64,000 nucleotides of DNA from Euclidia mi (Eukaryota; Arthropoda; Insecta; Lepidoptera; Erebidae). Of this stretch, positions 21,889 to 32,471 are shown in pieces; the first letter of the stretch is position 1, and the number at the start of each line of letters is the position of its first letter. A program made the translations under genes and the position numbers. Under the pieces are notes generated by a model. That model ran no database searches. It was not told the DNA's origin and saw nothing but the letters and a program-made list of their open reading frames with translations. The stretch is from positions 100,977,279 to 101,041,278 of the forward strand of contig OX123182.2 of assembly GCA_944739405.2 (NCBI GenBank). The letters are read 5' to 3'.

Positions 21889-23541
21889 CCTCCCTCCTTA
21901 AGACGGAAGCAGGGGCTGCTTCCGGTAGCGTCCTCGCTACCTTCGATTTTGTCTGTACTTTTATTTCGCAGGGATGCTGCAGCTCTCCAAAGGTATATTT
22001 TTCGTAAAGTAGCTGCTATCAGCAAGATGTAGAGCAGCAACGTTGTCCAGCTTGGTGTTGCGACAATCCGAGGCCACTCGACGTCCTTGTTGGCAGCTAT
22101 CTCGTTTGCACGGTTGATCAGCTTATGTATATTGTCCAGTGATATTTCTTCTATTTTCAGCTTGTATTTTATATTTTCAGGCAACGACTGTTGCTTGGGT
22201 AACGGGATAACTTCGTTGATGACCAGTGTACTCGTGTGGGAAATGAGGGTTGTATTCATTACGGATATCTTGCAATCTTCTGTTAGCGAGATGATCATGA
22301 CTCCGGCTGCTCTGTTGTATTCTGTCTTGGTGTTGCATTCCGATCTGAGTACTTGATCTTCTGTTAGGACCACCAGCCAGCTGCTGTCTCCGATCTTCTG
22401 TATCTTGCCCTTGGCGAGGTTCATCTTAGCATGTGTGCAGTTGGCTGTTCTGTGTTGTACCAGGGACACGATGCAGTCTTCAGCGTCGTCCGTCTTTCTT
22501 GTTTGCAGCGCTTTGCAGAGCTGGGTGTCATCAGTCAGCGAGTCGCAGCTTTCCTCCAGTAAGTGTACTCATCGTAACCAAGTGCAAGGTATTTGGACTT
22601 TGGAATAATGGTAAGGTTATTTTTATCGGGAATGGAATAAAGGTGAATTAGGTCATATGTTTTGGGGGATACTGTTGGGATTTCTAAGATAATTGAATGT
22701 GCTGTGCTATATGCTTTAACTCTTATGGATTTTTCTATTATATGTATGTTACTAACGTTTATTTCGGCTACTAATCTAAGGTTATCTATTTTATTTAATT
22801 TATTTAATTCTGCTATTAAATTTAGTGTGCTAATAATACTCGGGTGCATCGTTCCTAAACGGGCAAAGGTCATTGCATCTTCTAAAAGCATTAATCTATC
22901 TAAAACTATCTGTAAACTAAAATCTATTTGTACGTATACATCTAAGAAATGCAAATGATTTTTAACACTATTACTATCTCTAGTTAAATTTCTAAGAACA
23001 TCTGCTAAATGCTTATGATTTTCATCTAGCCTAATTAACTGATTACTAAATTTATCTATCGTATTTTCTGCTAATACTAAAGACTTCTTCTGAGAACTTT
23101 TAATGTTTATCATGTCGTTTCTAAGATTAGCTATTTCATTTTCAAACTTAAGTGCATCGTCGTTATCGAGATTGCCTGTAATTGCCTTGACTACTGAACC
23201 TAAACCATTAATGATGCCACGTTTTTGCCTAATGTGAGGTGTTAAGAATTGAAACTTTTTACTAATAAGGTTAAGACTGTATTGAATTTGGTCTCTATAA
23301 GTTTTATGGAGCTCCCCGAAAGCTGAACTTTCAGCAGCTTTAGTGCTTGCATATAAAGCCATTAGCTTCATAGATGTAAGGCGTGAACTACTTATATTGT
23401 AAATGCAAACTAAACTAAAGTAATTATCTTGCTTAAGAATCTGTCCTTCTTTAAGCAAAAGGATGCCATTACCGTTATCGATAGATTTTATATTCACGGT
23501 GGCTGATGCGTAGAGCGCGACGGCTCCTGCGACGAGGGCCC
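21873..23541 (-). pseudogene. env: Errantivirus env, frame broken
   Basis: Envelope glycoprotein, homologous in type to insect errantivirus and baculovirus F-like fusion proteins. A furin-like RQKR followed by a glycine-bearing hydrophobic stretch (GIINGLGSVVKAITG) marks the predicted surface/transmembrane cleavage and fusion segment. A helical region with many N/L heptads follows, then near the C-terminus a membrane helix (WTTLLLYILLIAATL) and a cytoplasmic tail. The first part reads in one frame (to 22535) and the last 198 residues in another (22469 to 21873), so a frameshift lies near 22535-22560. The hydrophobic leader begins just after a splice-acceptor-like site at 23541, so env is probably made from a spliced RNA. 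The stop codon lies in the LTR. Confidence 0.85.
21889..21900 (-). promoter_or_regulatory. Polypurine tract for plus-strand priming
   Basis: Minus-strand AAGGAGGGAGG immediately upstream of the 3' LTR, in the position and composition expected of the plus-strand primer of LTR retroelements. Confidence 0.75.
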
Positions 23542-24729
23542 TGTAACAAGATGAGGCCTGCGTAGAAGTTTAAAATGAACCCTAATGGACTTAGAATTAG
23601 GGTGATTACCTATTATCTCGGCGATGTTGTTCGGATGCAAGTGAATGATCTTGTAGGGTCCCTTGTAAACTGGTTTCGTTTTGTCGCTGCGTGCTGTCTT
23701 CGCTACCTGCTTATAAACGGTTTCACCTACCTTGAACATGATTTCTTCGGCTGCCTGGTTTCTTTTAGCTATGACCTGTTCCTTATTTTTGGACAATAAG
23801 GCCGAAACACATTCCTGAACCGCTTCAGCGTTTGCACGGTGTTTAATAACGTAATCTTGGTAGAACTCTTTTGGATAATACAATTCTAAAGGGTTTCTAG
23901 AGGCTGTATGACCGAAAAGTAATTCGTGAGTTGTGTAACCTGTAGCTGAATGGATTGCGTTATTGTATGCTATAATAGAATACGTCATTATGGACTGTAT
24001 GGGGTCATCTTTGTTAGTCATTCTTTGAATGCGGACTATTTCTGCTATGGTGGAATGAAAACGTTCAATTGGTGAATTTGAATTGGGATTATACGGCGTG
24101 GTGAAATGTATACCTATATTATGAAGTGCACATATTTCTTTAATTACATCGTTTTCAAATTTACTATCGGAATCTGTAGTTATTTTACACGGTAAACCTA
24201 ATACTGAAAAATGTTTGATCAAAGCTTCTGTTATGTGTATACTACTGCTAGCACTCAAAGGTACCGCCTGTGCGTATTTAGAAAAATTATCGATTATTGT
24301 AAGAAAGGTAGCACCGCCTGTTGAATAGAGGTCTATAAATAGGTGTTCCATTGGTTTAGTTGGGGTGTCAGTAAGAGCCAAAGGTGGTCTCAATGGGTTC
24401 CTTTCATACTTTGCTTTTAAACATGTATCGCACTGATTGATATAACTTTGTATAGTAAGTAACATATTTGCCCAATGGTAATTACGGTGAATTTGTTTAT
24501 AGGTTTCTTGAATACCACGGTGTACTGTCTTACCTTCATGGTATTTCTTTATTATTTCATTTTGCTCAGATCTATTCTCTACTAAAGTTACGCGTGAAGT
24601 ACATTTTATTAATTTTGGGCTACGGTCATTAAAAATCGTTGTATAAACTTTGGAAAATGCATAATATAATTCGTCACTATTAAAATAGCAGTGGAAAACT
24701 CTATCAGCTACGGTATGTTCCTTTAAAAA
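23494..24729 (-). pseudogene. pol: Errantivirus pol, integrase portion
   Basis: In the same frame as the RT/RNase H segment but separated from it by an in-frame TGA at 24730-24732. The zinc-binding HHCC region (HEGKTVHRG, HRNYHW region, CDTCLKAK) precedes the catalytic core, whose acidic residues are visible in FIDLYSTGG, TTDSDSKF and NSPIERFHS. A C-terminal domain with YKGPYKIIHLHPNNIAEI follows. It catalyses insertion of the viral DNA. The end overlaps the env leader region. Because of the TGA this copy would not make a full polyprotein without readthrough. Confidence 0.9.
23541..23552 (-). promoter_or_regulatory. Putative env splice acceptor
   Basis: Minus-strand CTTGTTACAG followed by G, immediately upstream of a hydrophobic signal-peptide-like run (ALVAGAVALYASA) in the env frame. 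Errantivirus env is known to be expressed from a spliced subgenomic RNA; the acceptor assignment here is inferred from position and consensus. Confidence 0.5.
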
Positions 24730-27333
24730 TCAAATTATTTCAGCTTCCGTGTTATTTATTGGAATAAAAACATCTTTAATAACATTTCTAGTGCTTGTAG
24801 ACCTATTATCGACTCGGTATGTAGAACCAGGTGTGGATCTTATGTGAAATTGCTTTAATTGTCTATCTATTGCATCTGCTATAATAGGAATACCTCTATT
24901 TTCGTTATCTGGCTGAGTGTGATTGGTTGAGACTAATTCGGGGTTTTGTGATACTACGCTCATACTGTCGGTGCCTGCTTGGGATTCTGGGATGCTTGGG
25001 TTTTCAGGTGAGTTATTATTTTCAGGATTAATTATTGGATTTTCAGGTGGGTTATCGTTACCGGGGTTGGCCACGGGATCGTTTGCGGCTTCCCTACGTG
25101 CGTTATCAAAAATTCGGTTTATTATCTCGTCATCGTTATTGTCATCAAGATTAACGGCCAATGAATCTATACTGTGGTGGAATATCTTAGCACGGGATAA
25201 AGCGTCAGCGTTTGTGTTTTGCGGGCCCTTTTTGTATACAACTTTATAATCGTATTCAGCGAGTTTCAGACGCCACCTAGTTAATTTAGAATTTGGATCT
25301 TTAAGCGACATCAACCATGTGAGGGGCCTATGGTCCGTATATATTGTAAACTTTCTACCATATAGGTAGGGCCTAAAATACTTTATTGCCCAAACTATAG
25401 CTAATAGCTCTTTCTCGATGGTCGAGTAACGAGATTCGGTATCGGACAATGTACGCGAAGCAAATGCGACGGGTTTATCGGAACCTACTATGCCCTGTGA
25501 AAGGACAGCGCCCAAGGCAAAATCGGACGCATCCGTAGTTAAAATAAATGGTTCATCAAAATTTGGGTATTGTAGTAACGGGGAGTTAGTTAAGATCTCT
25601 TTGCATTTATTAAAGGCTTCTATGAATTCTGGGGAGTGAACTACTTGGTGATTTTTCTTGAGACAAACTGTCATAGGCTTAGTGAGTTTAGCGAAATCTT
25701 TAATGAACTTTCGGTAATAACCGACAAGTCCTAAGAAGGCTTTTATTTCTTTTTGTGTATTCGGCAAAGGAAAATTAAGGACAGCTTTAATTTTATCTTT
25801 ATTAGGTTTAAGACCTTCATCTGTTAACTCGTGACCTAAAAATGTAACATGTTTTTGAAGGAACTCTGATTTATCTAACTGTATCTTTAAATTATGAATT
25901 TTGAATCTTTCAAAGACCTGTTTGAGCTTTTCAGTATGTTGCTGGAGGCTTGACGTCACGATGATGACGTCATCAAGGTACGTATACACATTATCGATAC
26001 CTCTTAGGGTATGGTCCATAAGGCGTTGAAAAGTGCTTGGTGCATTTTTCAAGCCAAAGGGCATTCTGAGAAATTCGTAATGGCCGCGTTCAGTGGTGAA
26101 TGCGGTCTTTTCAATATCATTAGGGTGCATTTCTACTTGGTGGTAGCCACTAGCTAAATCTAGGGTGGTGAAATACTGGGCACGCCCTACTCTATCCAAA
26201 ATATCATGTATATTTGGCAAAGGGTACTTGTCTTCATTTATTCGATCGTTCAAACGCCTATAATCTATTGCAAGTCGCCATTTGACCTTCCCAGAGGCAT
26301 CGGCCTTTTTGGGCACAATATGCACGGGGCAAGACCACGGAGATATGCTTTCGCGTATAATTCCTTGCTCTAAAAGTTTATCTACTTGTATACGAATTTC
26401 GTTTCGCTGTTTAGGAGCTTGCCTGTAACTACGTACAAATATTGGAGTATTATCGGTAAGTCTAAGTTCGTGCTTGACAGCGTGAGTAAAGGTAAGTGGT
26501 AAATTTTCTGAAAAGAATAAATCTCTGTATTGATAACATAGCCTAGTAATTTCGCGCTTCTCCTCTTCATTCATATGACTGGTACGTACTTTCTTTAAAT
26601 TTTCACAAAACTCTTTATCGACATCATTTAATTGCATGCTATTTAATTTATATGTATTTTCTGTTTCAGGTTCTATATAATTCTCTAGCGTTATAATCGA
26701 CTTATTGGGTACGTATTTCTTTTCATTACTATAGTTAATAATAGAGGTTTTAAACGAACCATCGGTCACGTTTACAATAGCTGCGGGTGAGAATAAACGA
26801 TCCGACCAATAAAAACTATCATGTAAGTATTGCCCGTCTGTATAGTGTGTTTTAACGGTAATTATCTTTTCACATTTAGGTTCAATTTTAATCTTTTGAA
26901 TAGGATAACTGAAATGTATAGGTATATCGGCAGTGCATGTATGTAAGATATTATTATTAAGATCAATATTACAGTTAAGTAATTTAAGCAAGTCACATCC
27001 TATAACACCTTTATACTTGGGGTCTAAATTAAAAATTAAAAACTTATGCGTTAATTCACAGTTAAATGCTGGCGGTAAAGCGAGATATACTACTTGATTA
27101 TGTAGCGATGTACCGTGAGCGGTTACTATTTGGAACGGTTCTATGTCTATAGAATTTTCAAAAATAGTGCCGAAAATAACATCAGGTGCTACTGAAGATC
27201 TACTGGCTCCTGTATCTATTAAAAACTTACCATTAAATTCTGGTAACTCAATATAAGGTAAGTGATCCTTATATTGAAAGTTAATTTTAACTAGCTCTGG
27301 TTGTCTGGATCCTCCTCCGAGATAAAATCCTGA
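24730..27333 (-). CDS. pol: Errantivirus pol: aspartic protease, reverse transcriptase, RNase H
   Basis: Open frame from 27333 (after a TGA at 27334-27336) to a TGA at 24730. Protease: FLIDTGASRSSV near 27185-27225. RT: KWRLAIDYRRLN, FTTLDLASGYHQ, LRMPFGLKNAPSTFQR, YTYLDDVIIVT (gypsy-type YLDD). RNase H: LTTDASDFALGAVLSQG and YTDHRPLTWL. A proline/asparagine-rich linker with repeated NPENP-like motifs follows. The frame is shifted by -1 relative to gag with a 43-bp overlap, so pol should be made by ribosomal frameshifting. The first Met-like codon at 26991 is internal and not the true start. The terminal TGA probably is a disabling mutation because the integrase continues in frame. Confidence 0.9.
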   Translation of the reverse strand, partial: SGFYLGGGSRQPELVKINFQYKDHLPYIELPEFNGKFLIDTGASRSSVAPDVIFGTIFENSIDIEPFQIVTAHGTSLHNQVVYLALPPAFNCELTHKFLIFNLDPKYKGVIGCDLLKLLNCNIDLNNNILHTCTADIPIHFSYPIQKIKIEPKCEKIITVKTHYTDGQYLHDSFYWSDRLFSPAAIVNVTDGSFKTSIINYSNEKKYVPNKSIITLENYIEPETENTYKLNSMQLNDVDKEFCENLKKVRTSHMNEEEKREITRLCYQYRDLFFSENLPLTFTHAVKHELRLTDNTPIFVRSYRQAPKQRNEIRIQVDKLLEQGIIRESISPWSCPVHIVPKKADASGKVKWRLAIDYRRLNDRINEDKYPLPNIHDILDRVGRAQYFTTLDLASGYHQVEMHPNDIEKTAFTTERGHYEFLRMPFGLKNAPSTFQRLMDHTLRGIDNVYTYLDDVIIVTSSLQQHTEKLKQVFERFKIHNLKIQLDKSEFLQKHVTFLGHELTDEGLKPNKDKIKAVLNFPLPNTQKEIKAFLGLVGYYRKFIKDFAKLTKPMTVCLKKNHQVVHSPEFIEAFNKCKEILTNSPLLQYPNFDEPFILTTDASDFALGAVLSQGIVGSDKPVAFASRTLSDTESRYSTIEKELLAIVWAIKYFRPYLYGRKFTIYTDHRPLTWLMSLKDPNSKLTRWRLKLAEYDYKVVYKKGPQNTNADALSRAKIFHHSIDSLAVNLDDNNDDEIINRIFDNARREAANDPVANPGNDNPPENPIINPENNNSPENPSIPESQAGTDSMSVVSQNPELVSTNHTQPDNENRGIPIIADAIDRQLKQFHIRSTPGSTYRVDNRSTSTRNVIKDVFIPINNTEAEII
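27291..27333 (-). promoter_or_regulatory. gag-pol -1 frameshift overlap
   Basis: The gag frame runs to a TAG at 27291-27293 and the pol frame opens at 27333, one base behind. This 43-bp overlap is where a -1 frameshift must occur. I do not see a textbook X XXY YYZ heptamer with certainty. Confidence 0.55.
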
Positions 27334-27437
27334 TCATAGTTTACCTCTGCTTCGTCGGTACACGGCTCTGAGTCTGCGTGATCGTGGTTTGGACCATCGT
27401 AAGTATAATACTCACTTTCGTCGTAAAACGGTTGCAT

Positions 27438-28423
27438 TTATTCTAAGTTGCTCGGTGTGTAAAACAGCTCTTGTTTCGCAAACTGCGGGGTCGCGGGTTT
27501 GCTAACGGAACGCATTGTGACGTCAGATACTTGTTGTGGAGGGTTTACCTGTTGTTTCGGTAAGTTCGGCTGATTCCGGAAGTTACCGCTATTATTCCTG
27601 GATAAATTAGGTCTAAAATTACCTGATGCGGGCTTATTCGGCCATGGCTGCGACCACTGCGGCGGTTGCCTAGGTGTAAAGCTACTTTGTTGCGGCGTGA
27701 AGTTACTCGCACCGAAAGGATTATTAAAACTATTTGAAGGGTTATTAAAGTTAGGATGCGGCTTAGGCGCATTATTAAAAGCATTACGGAACGGACCACT
27801 GTTACCGTTATTTTGTTTTACTAATTCTTTCGGCTTTGACGTTGAAGGTGAATTAAATGAAGTACTAGTGGATCTATTATATGCAAGGCGATTTTCTTCC
27901 TGCCTAGCTGCTATTATGGCTAGCTCAAGGGTCTCCGGTCTAGTTATTTTGACACCTATAGATACTTGGAAGTCAAGCTGGTTGACATACTGCTCTATGA
28001 CCATTTTCTCGTAATACGTCTTATTCACATGTTCGCCTATGGAGTAAAGGGTATCTAGGAGGTCGCGTAAACGCTTGCCAAAGCTTTCGGCGTCCTCATT
28101 TCTATTGCGCCTAGTGCGCGTGAGTTCCTGCATAACTTCAATCTCATTACGCGGTTCCCTAAGGCGACGTATTAAAGCGTGCTTTATTACGAGCCAATTA
28201 CTAAATCTTCATCATACGCAATTGCGTCGATAGCTGTACCGCTTAACTTACTTTTAATTAAACATATTAATGCCGGGTGTGCACGATCTGCCTCATCCAT
28301 TAAGCACAGTAAATTTTCTACTTCCCTAATATAATGGTTTAACCGTTTCGGAATGCCATCGTACTTAGGCATAAGGCTAGTAAGAATCTTGAAGTGCGCA
28401 TTATCGCAATCTTTAAGAGACAT
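27438..28423 (-). pseudogene. gag: Errantivirus gag, frame broken
   Basis: The N-terminal part (28423-28187, MSLKDCDNAHFKILTSLMP) and the C-terminal part (28133-27438) read in different frames, so a frameshift lies near 28187-28200. The C-terminal part includes a capsid-like helical segment (RTRRNRNEDAESFGKRLRDL) and a long Asn/Pro/Phe-rich tail, without a CCHC knuckle, as is common in errantiviruses. The frame also meets a TAA at 27438-27440, but the same frame then stays open for 48 codons to 27291, where pol overlaps. Either this TAA is a second lesion or gag ends here; the overlap geometry favours a lesion. Confidence 0.85.
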
Positions 28424-28849
28424 TTTAAAATAAATTTATGAAGCAATGGGTATAGAACAATAGGCGTGTATGGTTACACGTTTCTAGGTACTAGGTACTC
28501 GGACGCGTTTATGCACCGATTTAGATGTACTTAGTAACAACGTTATTATAATAACAATGTCGAATGCCCTACGCGATTATAGCATAAAGACAGACACTCA
28601 CAATAAGTAAAACAATAAACAATTACACGGGAAATATAGCAGGGAACACTTGTTAGTTACGAGAGTACTTACCAGAGTAGTCTCTGCATCGCCCGTGGAG
28701 TCCTTGTCAATGCAGCAGCTTCTCTATTGCTTCAGAGTCTCTGCTACCGATGCCCGACCGCGCGTAGGTTCTTTATACGGATCGCGAGGTACGATTTGAG
28801 AACCGTCACAGCTTATCTCAAAGAGTTCGATTTGGGATAGCGTGCCGCG

Positions 28850-28867
28850 ATCCTACCGACTGCGCCA
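28850..28867 (-). promoter_or_regulatory. Primer-binding site
   Basis: Minus-strand TGGCGCAGTCGGTAGGA directly follows the LTR end (TTAAC). The sequence resembles the serine-tRNA-type primer sites described for some gypsy-class elements; the tRNA identity is from memory of the class and not verified. Confidence 0.7.
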
Positions 28868-29071
28868 GTTAATTTCTCGCGGTCGGGAATTTAATTAAAA
28901 AAATATTTATTTGTTACAAAAAGGATGTTTATTCTACTAACAATGACAAAAGACTGACTTAATTCTAACTATAAATTGAAACAATGAAAATGCTGCGCTG
29001 ACAGTTTACGCTGCTCATCGTTTGTGGTGTAGGCTGCAACGTCGGCAGAAAGGGGTTGCTACGCCGTGGTA
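28867..29071 (-). repeat. Errantivirus 5' LTR
   Basis: Repeats the 3' LTR with no internal differences that I can see. The outer end reads ...TACC on the minus strand without the preceding AGT found in the other copy. The inner end abuts the primer-binding site. Confidence 0.9.
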
Positions 29072-29159
29072 CATTATTGCGTTACATTATTGATGTTTTT
29101 GAAAGGATCCCTATGATTTTCTAGAAACAAATATAGCCAATGTTACTCAGGGATAATTT

Positions 29160-29229
29160 AGGTTCGGTACTCTTTTAGTTTATTCGTAACAAACATACAA
29201 AATACAAATCTTTCCTCTTTATTATATTA
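29160..29229 (-). mobile_element. Helitron 5' fragment
   Basis: Minus-strand taatataataaagaggaaag and the downstream acaaac-rich block match the 5' region of Lep1-like Helitrons. The intact Helitron at 29230-29472 adjoins it directly, suggesting insertion of one into or next to another. Confidence 0.5.
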
Positions 29230-29472
29230 CTAGCCGTTTCCTGCGGTTTCACCCGCGTCCTGAGGGAACTACTTTGCGTATCCAAAAAACCCAAATATCT
29301 TACGTGCTCCTATTTTTTCTAAAATAAAATATTGCCTATGCCTCGCAGATACTGTAGCTTTCTAATGGTGAAAGATTTTTTAAAATCGGTCCAGTAGTTT
29401 TTGAGTTTATCCATTACAAACAAACAAACAAACAAAAATACAATTTTGTCCTCTTCATAATATAAGTGTAGA
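29230..29472 (-). mobile_element. Non-autonomous Helitron (Lep1-like)
   Basis: Minus strand: begins TCTACACTTATATTATG (preceded by A) and ends ...GGAAACGGCTAG (followed by T), the hallmark Helitron termini and AT target. A GC-rich hairpin-like ACGCGGGTGAAACCGC precedes CTAG. The interior has the common tactggaccgatttt and a run of gtttgtttg. About 243 bp, non-coding. Confidence 0.75.
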
Positions 29473-29826
29473 TTCCATTACAAAATATATAATATATTGA
29501 CAGTATAAGTTACAGCGGTTAATCAATTTCAACATTTATTTTTTCTATGTCACTTGCATTATCAGACTAACTTTTTGTAGCAGGTGAACAAACAGGCCAA
29601 GGCCTATTTGATTTTTTTTTCGCAGAAACTTTCTGCGCTTTGGATCACCTACTTTATATAAATACTTAATTTATTGTAACAATTTGTGAGACGTTTAAAA
29701 GTGTAGACTGAACGTTGTTCATAAGATGTAGGTAAAGTAATTTCATCGAGATTGCCGCTTAGATAGCATCATATAAAAATCCAAGAAGATAAGATTTCTA
29801 GTATTAAACACAACAGTTGGCAACTA

Positions 29827-30853
29827 TCCCTACTAATATTATAAATTCGAAAGTGTGTATGTATGTATGTATGTATGTTCCGTTTTAACGCTAAAACGGC
29901 TGAACAAATTTTGTTGAAATTTGATATAGAGATATATTGCCCTACTAATATTATAAATTCGAAAGTGTGTATGTATGTATGTTCCATTTTAACGCTAAAA
30001 CGGCTGAATAAATTTTGTTGAAATTTGATATAGAGATATATTGGACCATGGAGACGGACATAGGCTACCATAAGATGCAAAAATTAAACAGGGAGGGATT
30101 GTAGGGGGCTAGAAGTTTGTTCGGCACAAATTTACCTCTTAGAAGTAAGAACGCATGCGCTATAATAATTGAGTGCGCATGTGCGTATATCTGTCAGTAC
30201 TGACACATCATACATAATGTCATATTGTGCACGGTGACAATGAATACATTAATAAATATCTATGCTCTATGACGGTGATTACCACAGAGTACCTTTGTAT
30301 ATAGGAGGTGAATATATTATTCACATATGCCTAAAAACTAATATTTATATACTACGGTTTTCTCTACTAATATTATAAATGCGAAAGTATTTATAGATAT
30401 ATATTGGACATGTATTGGAACATGGCTTTGGCATTTGACTGTATGCAACGCGATGTTATTATGTACCTTCCGGTTGATATAATTGTAGGTATATAGTGTC
30501 TTGAATACTAACTGAGCTACTTTGTACGCTATAGAGTTTCTGAAGTCCTTAGAATAATCAGGAGTGTCTTCACACAACTTATTATAAATGCAAAAGTATT
30601 TATAGATATATATTGGACATGTATTGGAACATGGCTTTGGCATTTGACTGTATGCAACACGATGTTATTATGTACCTTTCGGTTGATATAATTGTAGGTA
30701 TATAGTGTCTTGAATACTAACTGAGCTACTTTGTACCCTATAGAGTTTCTGAAGTCCTTAGAATAATCAGGAGTGTCTTCACACAACTTGAGACTGAAAG
30801 TAGATTTGTGTTACCCCGAATATAACGCGCGCGAAGCCGTGGGCAAAAGCTAG
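29827..30853 (+). mobile_element. Helitron (Lep1-like) with internal tandem duplications
   Basis: 5' TCCCTACTAATATTATAAA preceded by A at 29826; 3' gaagccgtgggcaaaagCTAG followed by T at 30854. Inside, the 5' 110 bp is duplicated (about 29827-29939 and 29940-30043, each with a GTATGTATG run), and a 215-bp block is duplicated near 30370-30580 and 30585-30790. Short reading frames here are repeats of the same non-coding unit. No Rep/helicase is present. Confidence 0.7.
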
Positions 30854-32000
30854 TACTAAATAAATAAAAATATTCTTAGAAACTTTTTCTTCTTATGGTT
30901 TAATTAAAAATAAATGTACACTCACTTTAACTCGCGTTTCAAGGAGCGTGGGTAGTTATTAAGGCTGAAATATGTTTTATTGAAGTTAAATGTCGAACAT
31001 TTCCGCAAACAGAAGTCGACTCATTTACTAAAGGAAATTTAATAACCAACGTGTTCAGGTTTTTTTCTAAAGGAGCTTGTAAACGCCGTATCTTTTAAGT
31101 CATTTTATTTTGTTATCGTCAGCCTAATGAACAACGTTCACTGTTCCTTCCACAATATTATAATAAGACGTAGGATCATTATTTAAAAGTAACTAAAGAA
31201 GGAAATCTTTATTTAACTTTGGCCTTATTGAGAAACATTTCAGAAAATCTAGCTGTACGAATATATATATAAAGGTATATTAATTATGAAGTCGAAATTA
31301 GAAAATTACCACATCTCAACTTACTTGCTCTTACACATTTTGTTTTAATTTGTAATAAAGTTGTCCAGGCCCTGAACAAAATTGAGGTATAACCGTGGTA
31401 AAAAAAGCACGAAACTAATATAATTAATAATATTATTATATTCTAATGCCTAAAATAATCCACATTTTTTCGTAATGGCCTGTTTGACCCTGACATTTTA
31501 AATACCAAAGAATTTAAAACTGCCAAGACAATATCCCGCCAACAAAAAGAAAAATGCAGGAAAAAATGTGTTATTGGAAACAAGTCTTTGATATTCAAGA
31601 TATCTCCTTTGACGGCAAATTAATCTGGGAATATTCGTCCTTCTTTCATCTTTACTTTGAAGAATAGATGCGTATAAATCTGTAGGTATAACCTAAACGG
31701 AGTGGCTTTTGACTTTAAAAGCTCTTGATGACACCCTATTAGGCGTTTTTATTTCTGGAAAAAATATTAGTTATAGAAATCTAATCTAGCAGTGCTATGC
31801 ATCTTTTATTTGAATTGGAATTATTTGCATTACATATCTAATACGGTCACAAATATTTTTTTTGTCAAAATTTATTTAAATTATCTCAACAGAAACATAT
31901 TATGTTAAGCTTGACACCCTTTAGCATATAAATTCTTTATGATAATTATTTTAAACAATCGAAATGTTTCCCAGAAAATGATTCTTCTGGCGAGGGTCGA
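30854..32000. other. AT-rich non-coding stretch
   Basis: No coding region, RNA gene or recognised repeat seen. Confidence 0.4.
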
Positions 32001-32022
32001 CCTACAAAGTTCGGTGCGGTAT

Positions 32023-32120
32023 CATTATCATCAGCCTGTCATAGTCCACTGCTGGATAGAGGAATCTCACATGGCATGCTACTCAGCCCGGTTTTCGCCT
32101 TAGCCGGTGTAGTATAAGGG
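32023..32120 (-). repeat. SINE tail, (GATGAT) type
   Basis: Minus-strand ctatccagcagtggacta and ggctgatgataatgat match the 3' tail of the repeats at 36.06-36.17 and 54.40-54.55 kb and of the LINE fragment at 43.55-43.70 kb. Confidence 0.55.
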
Positions 32121-32471
32121 GAAATAGTTTCAGAACAAAGATGAAAAACTTTAATTTTCAGATACTCAGTTTTCATAGGAAATAAAAAAATTTAAACCCT
32201 TTAATTTCCGTTTGTCAGATAAACTTCTACTTTAATGTTGTTATTTTTTTCTTGACATGAAATCCAATTATATTTTTCCATCCGATATTTTCAATCCGCG
32301 CATTTACTTTGAAGAATCAGAAATGCAGTAAGCTTCCAGCTTTTAATATCTTAGCAAACGCAAATAAGATTCTTAGAAGATATTAAATGTAAACAAAAAT
32401 GTTAAAATAATTATGTGAAGCAGTTCCTTCTTATTAATTTTGCATTATAACATCAATTAACGTTTCTTTTT

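Larger units (their letters stand above)
21681..29071 (-). mobile_element. Errantivirus (gypsy-class insect endogenous retrovirus)
   Basis: Complete minus-strand provirus: 5' LTR at 28867-29071, primer-binding site, gag, pol (protease, RT, RNase H, integrase), env, polypurine tract, 3' LTR. The presence of an Env with a furin-like site and a C-terminal membrane helix separates errantiviruses from plain gypsy elements. Near-identical LTRs imply recent insertion, yet gag, pol and env each carry at least one break. No convincing target duplication is seen, and the outer end of the 5' LTR appears to lack the terminal AGT. Confidence 0.92.

Noticed and set aside
21681..29071. Autonomous infectious provirus
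   Set aside because: gag, pol and env each contain at least one break in the sequence given.
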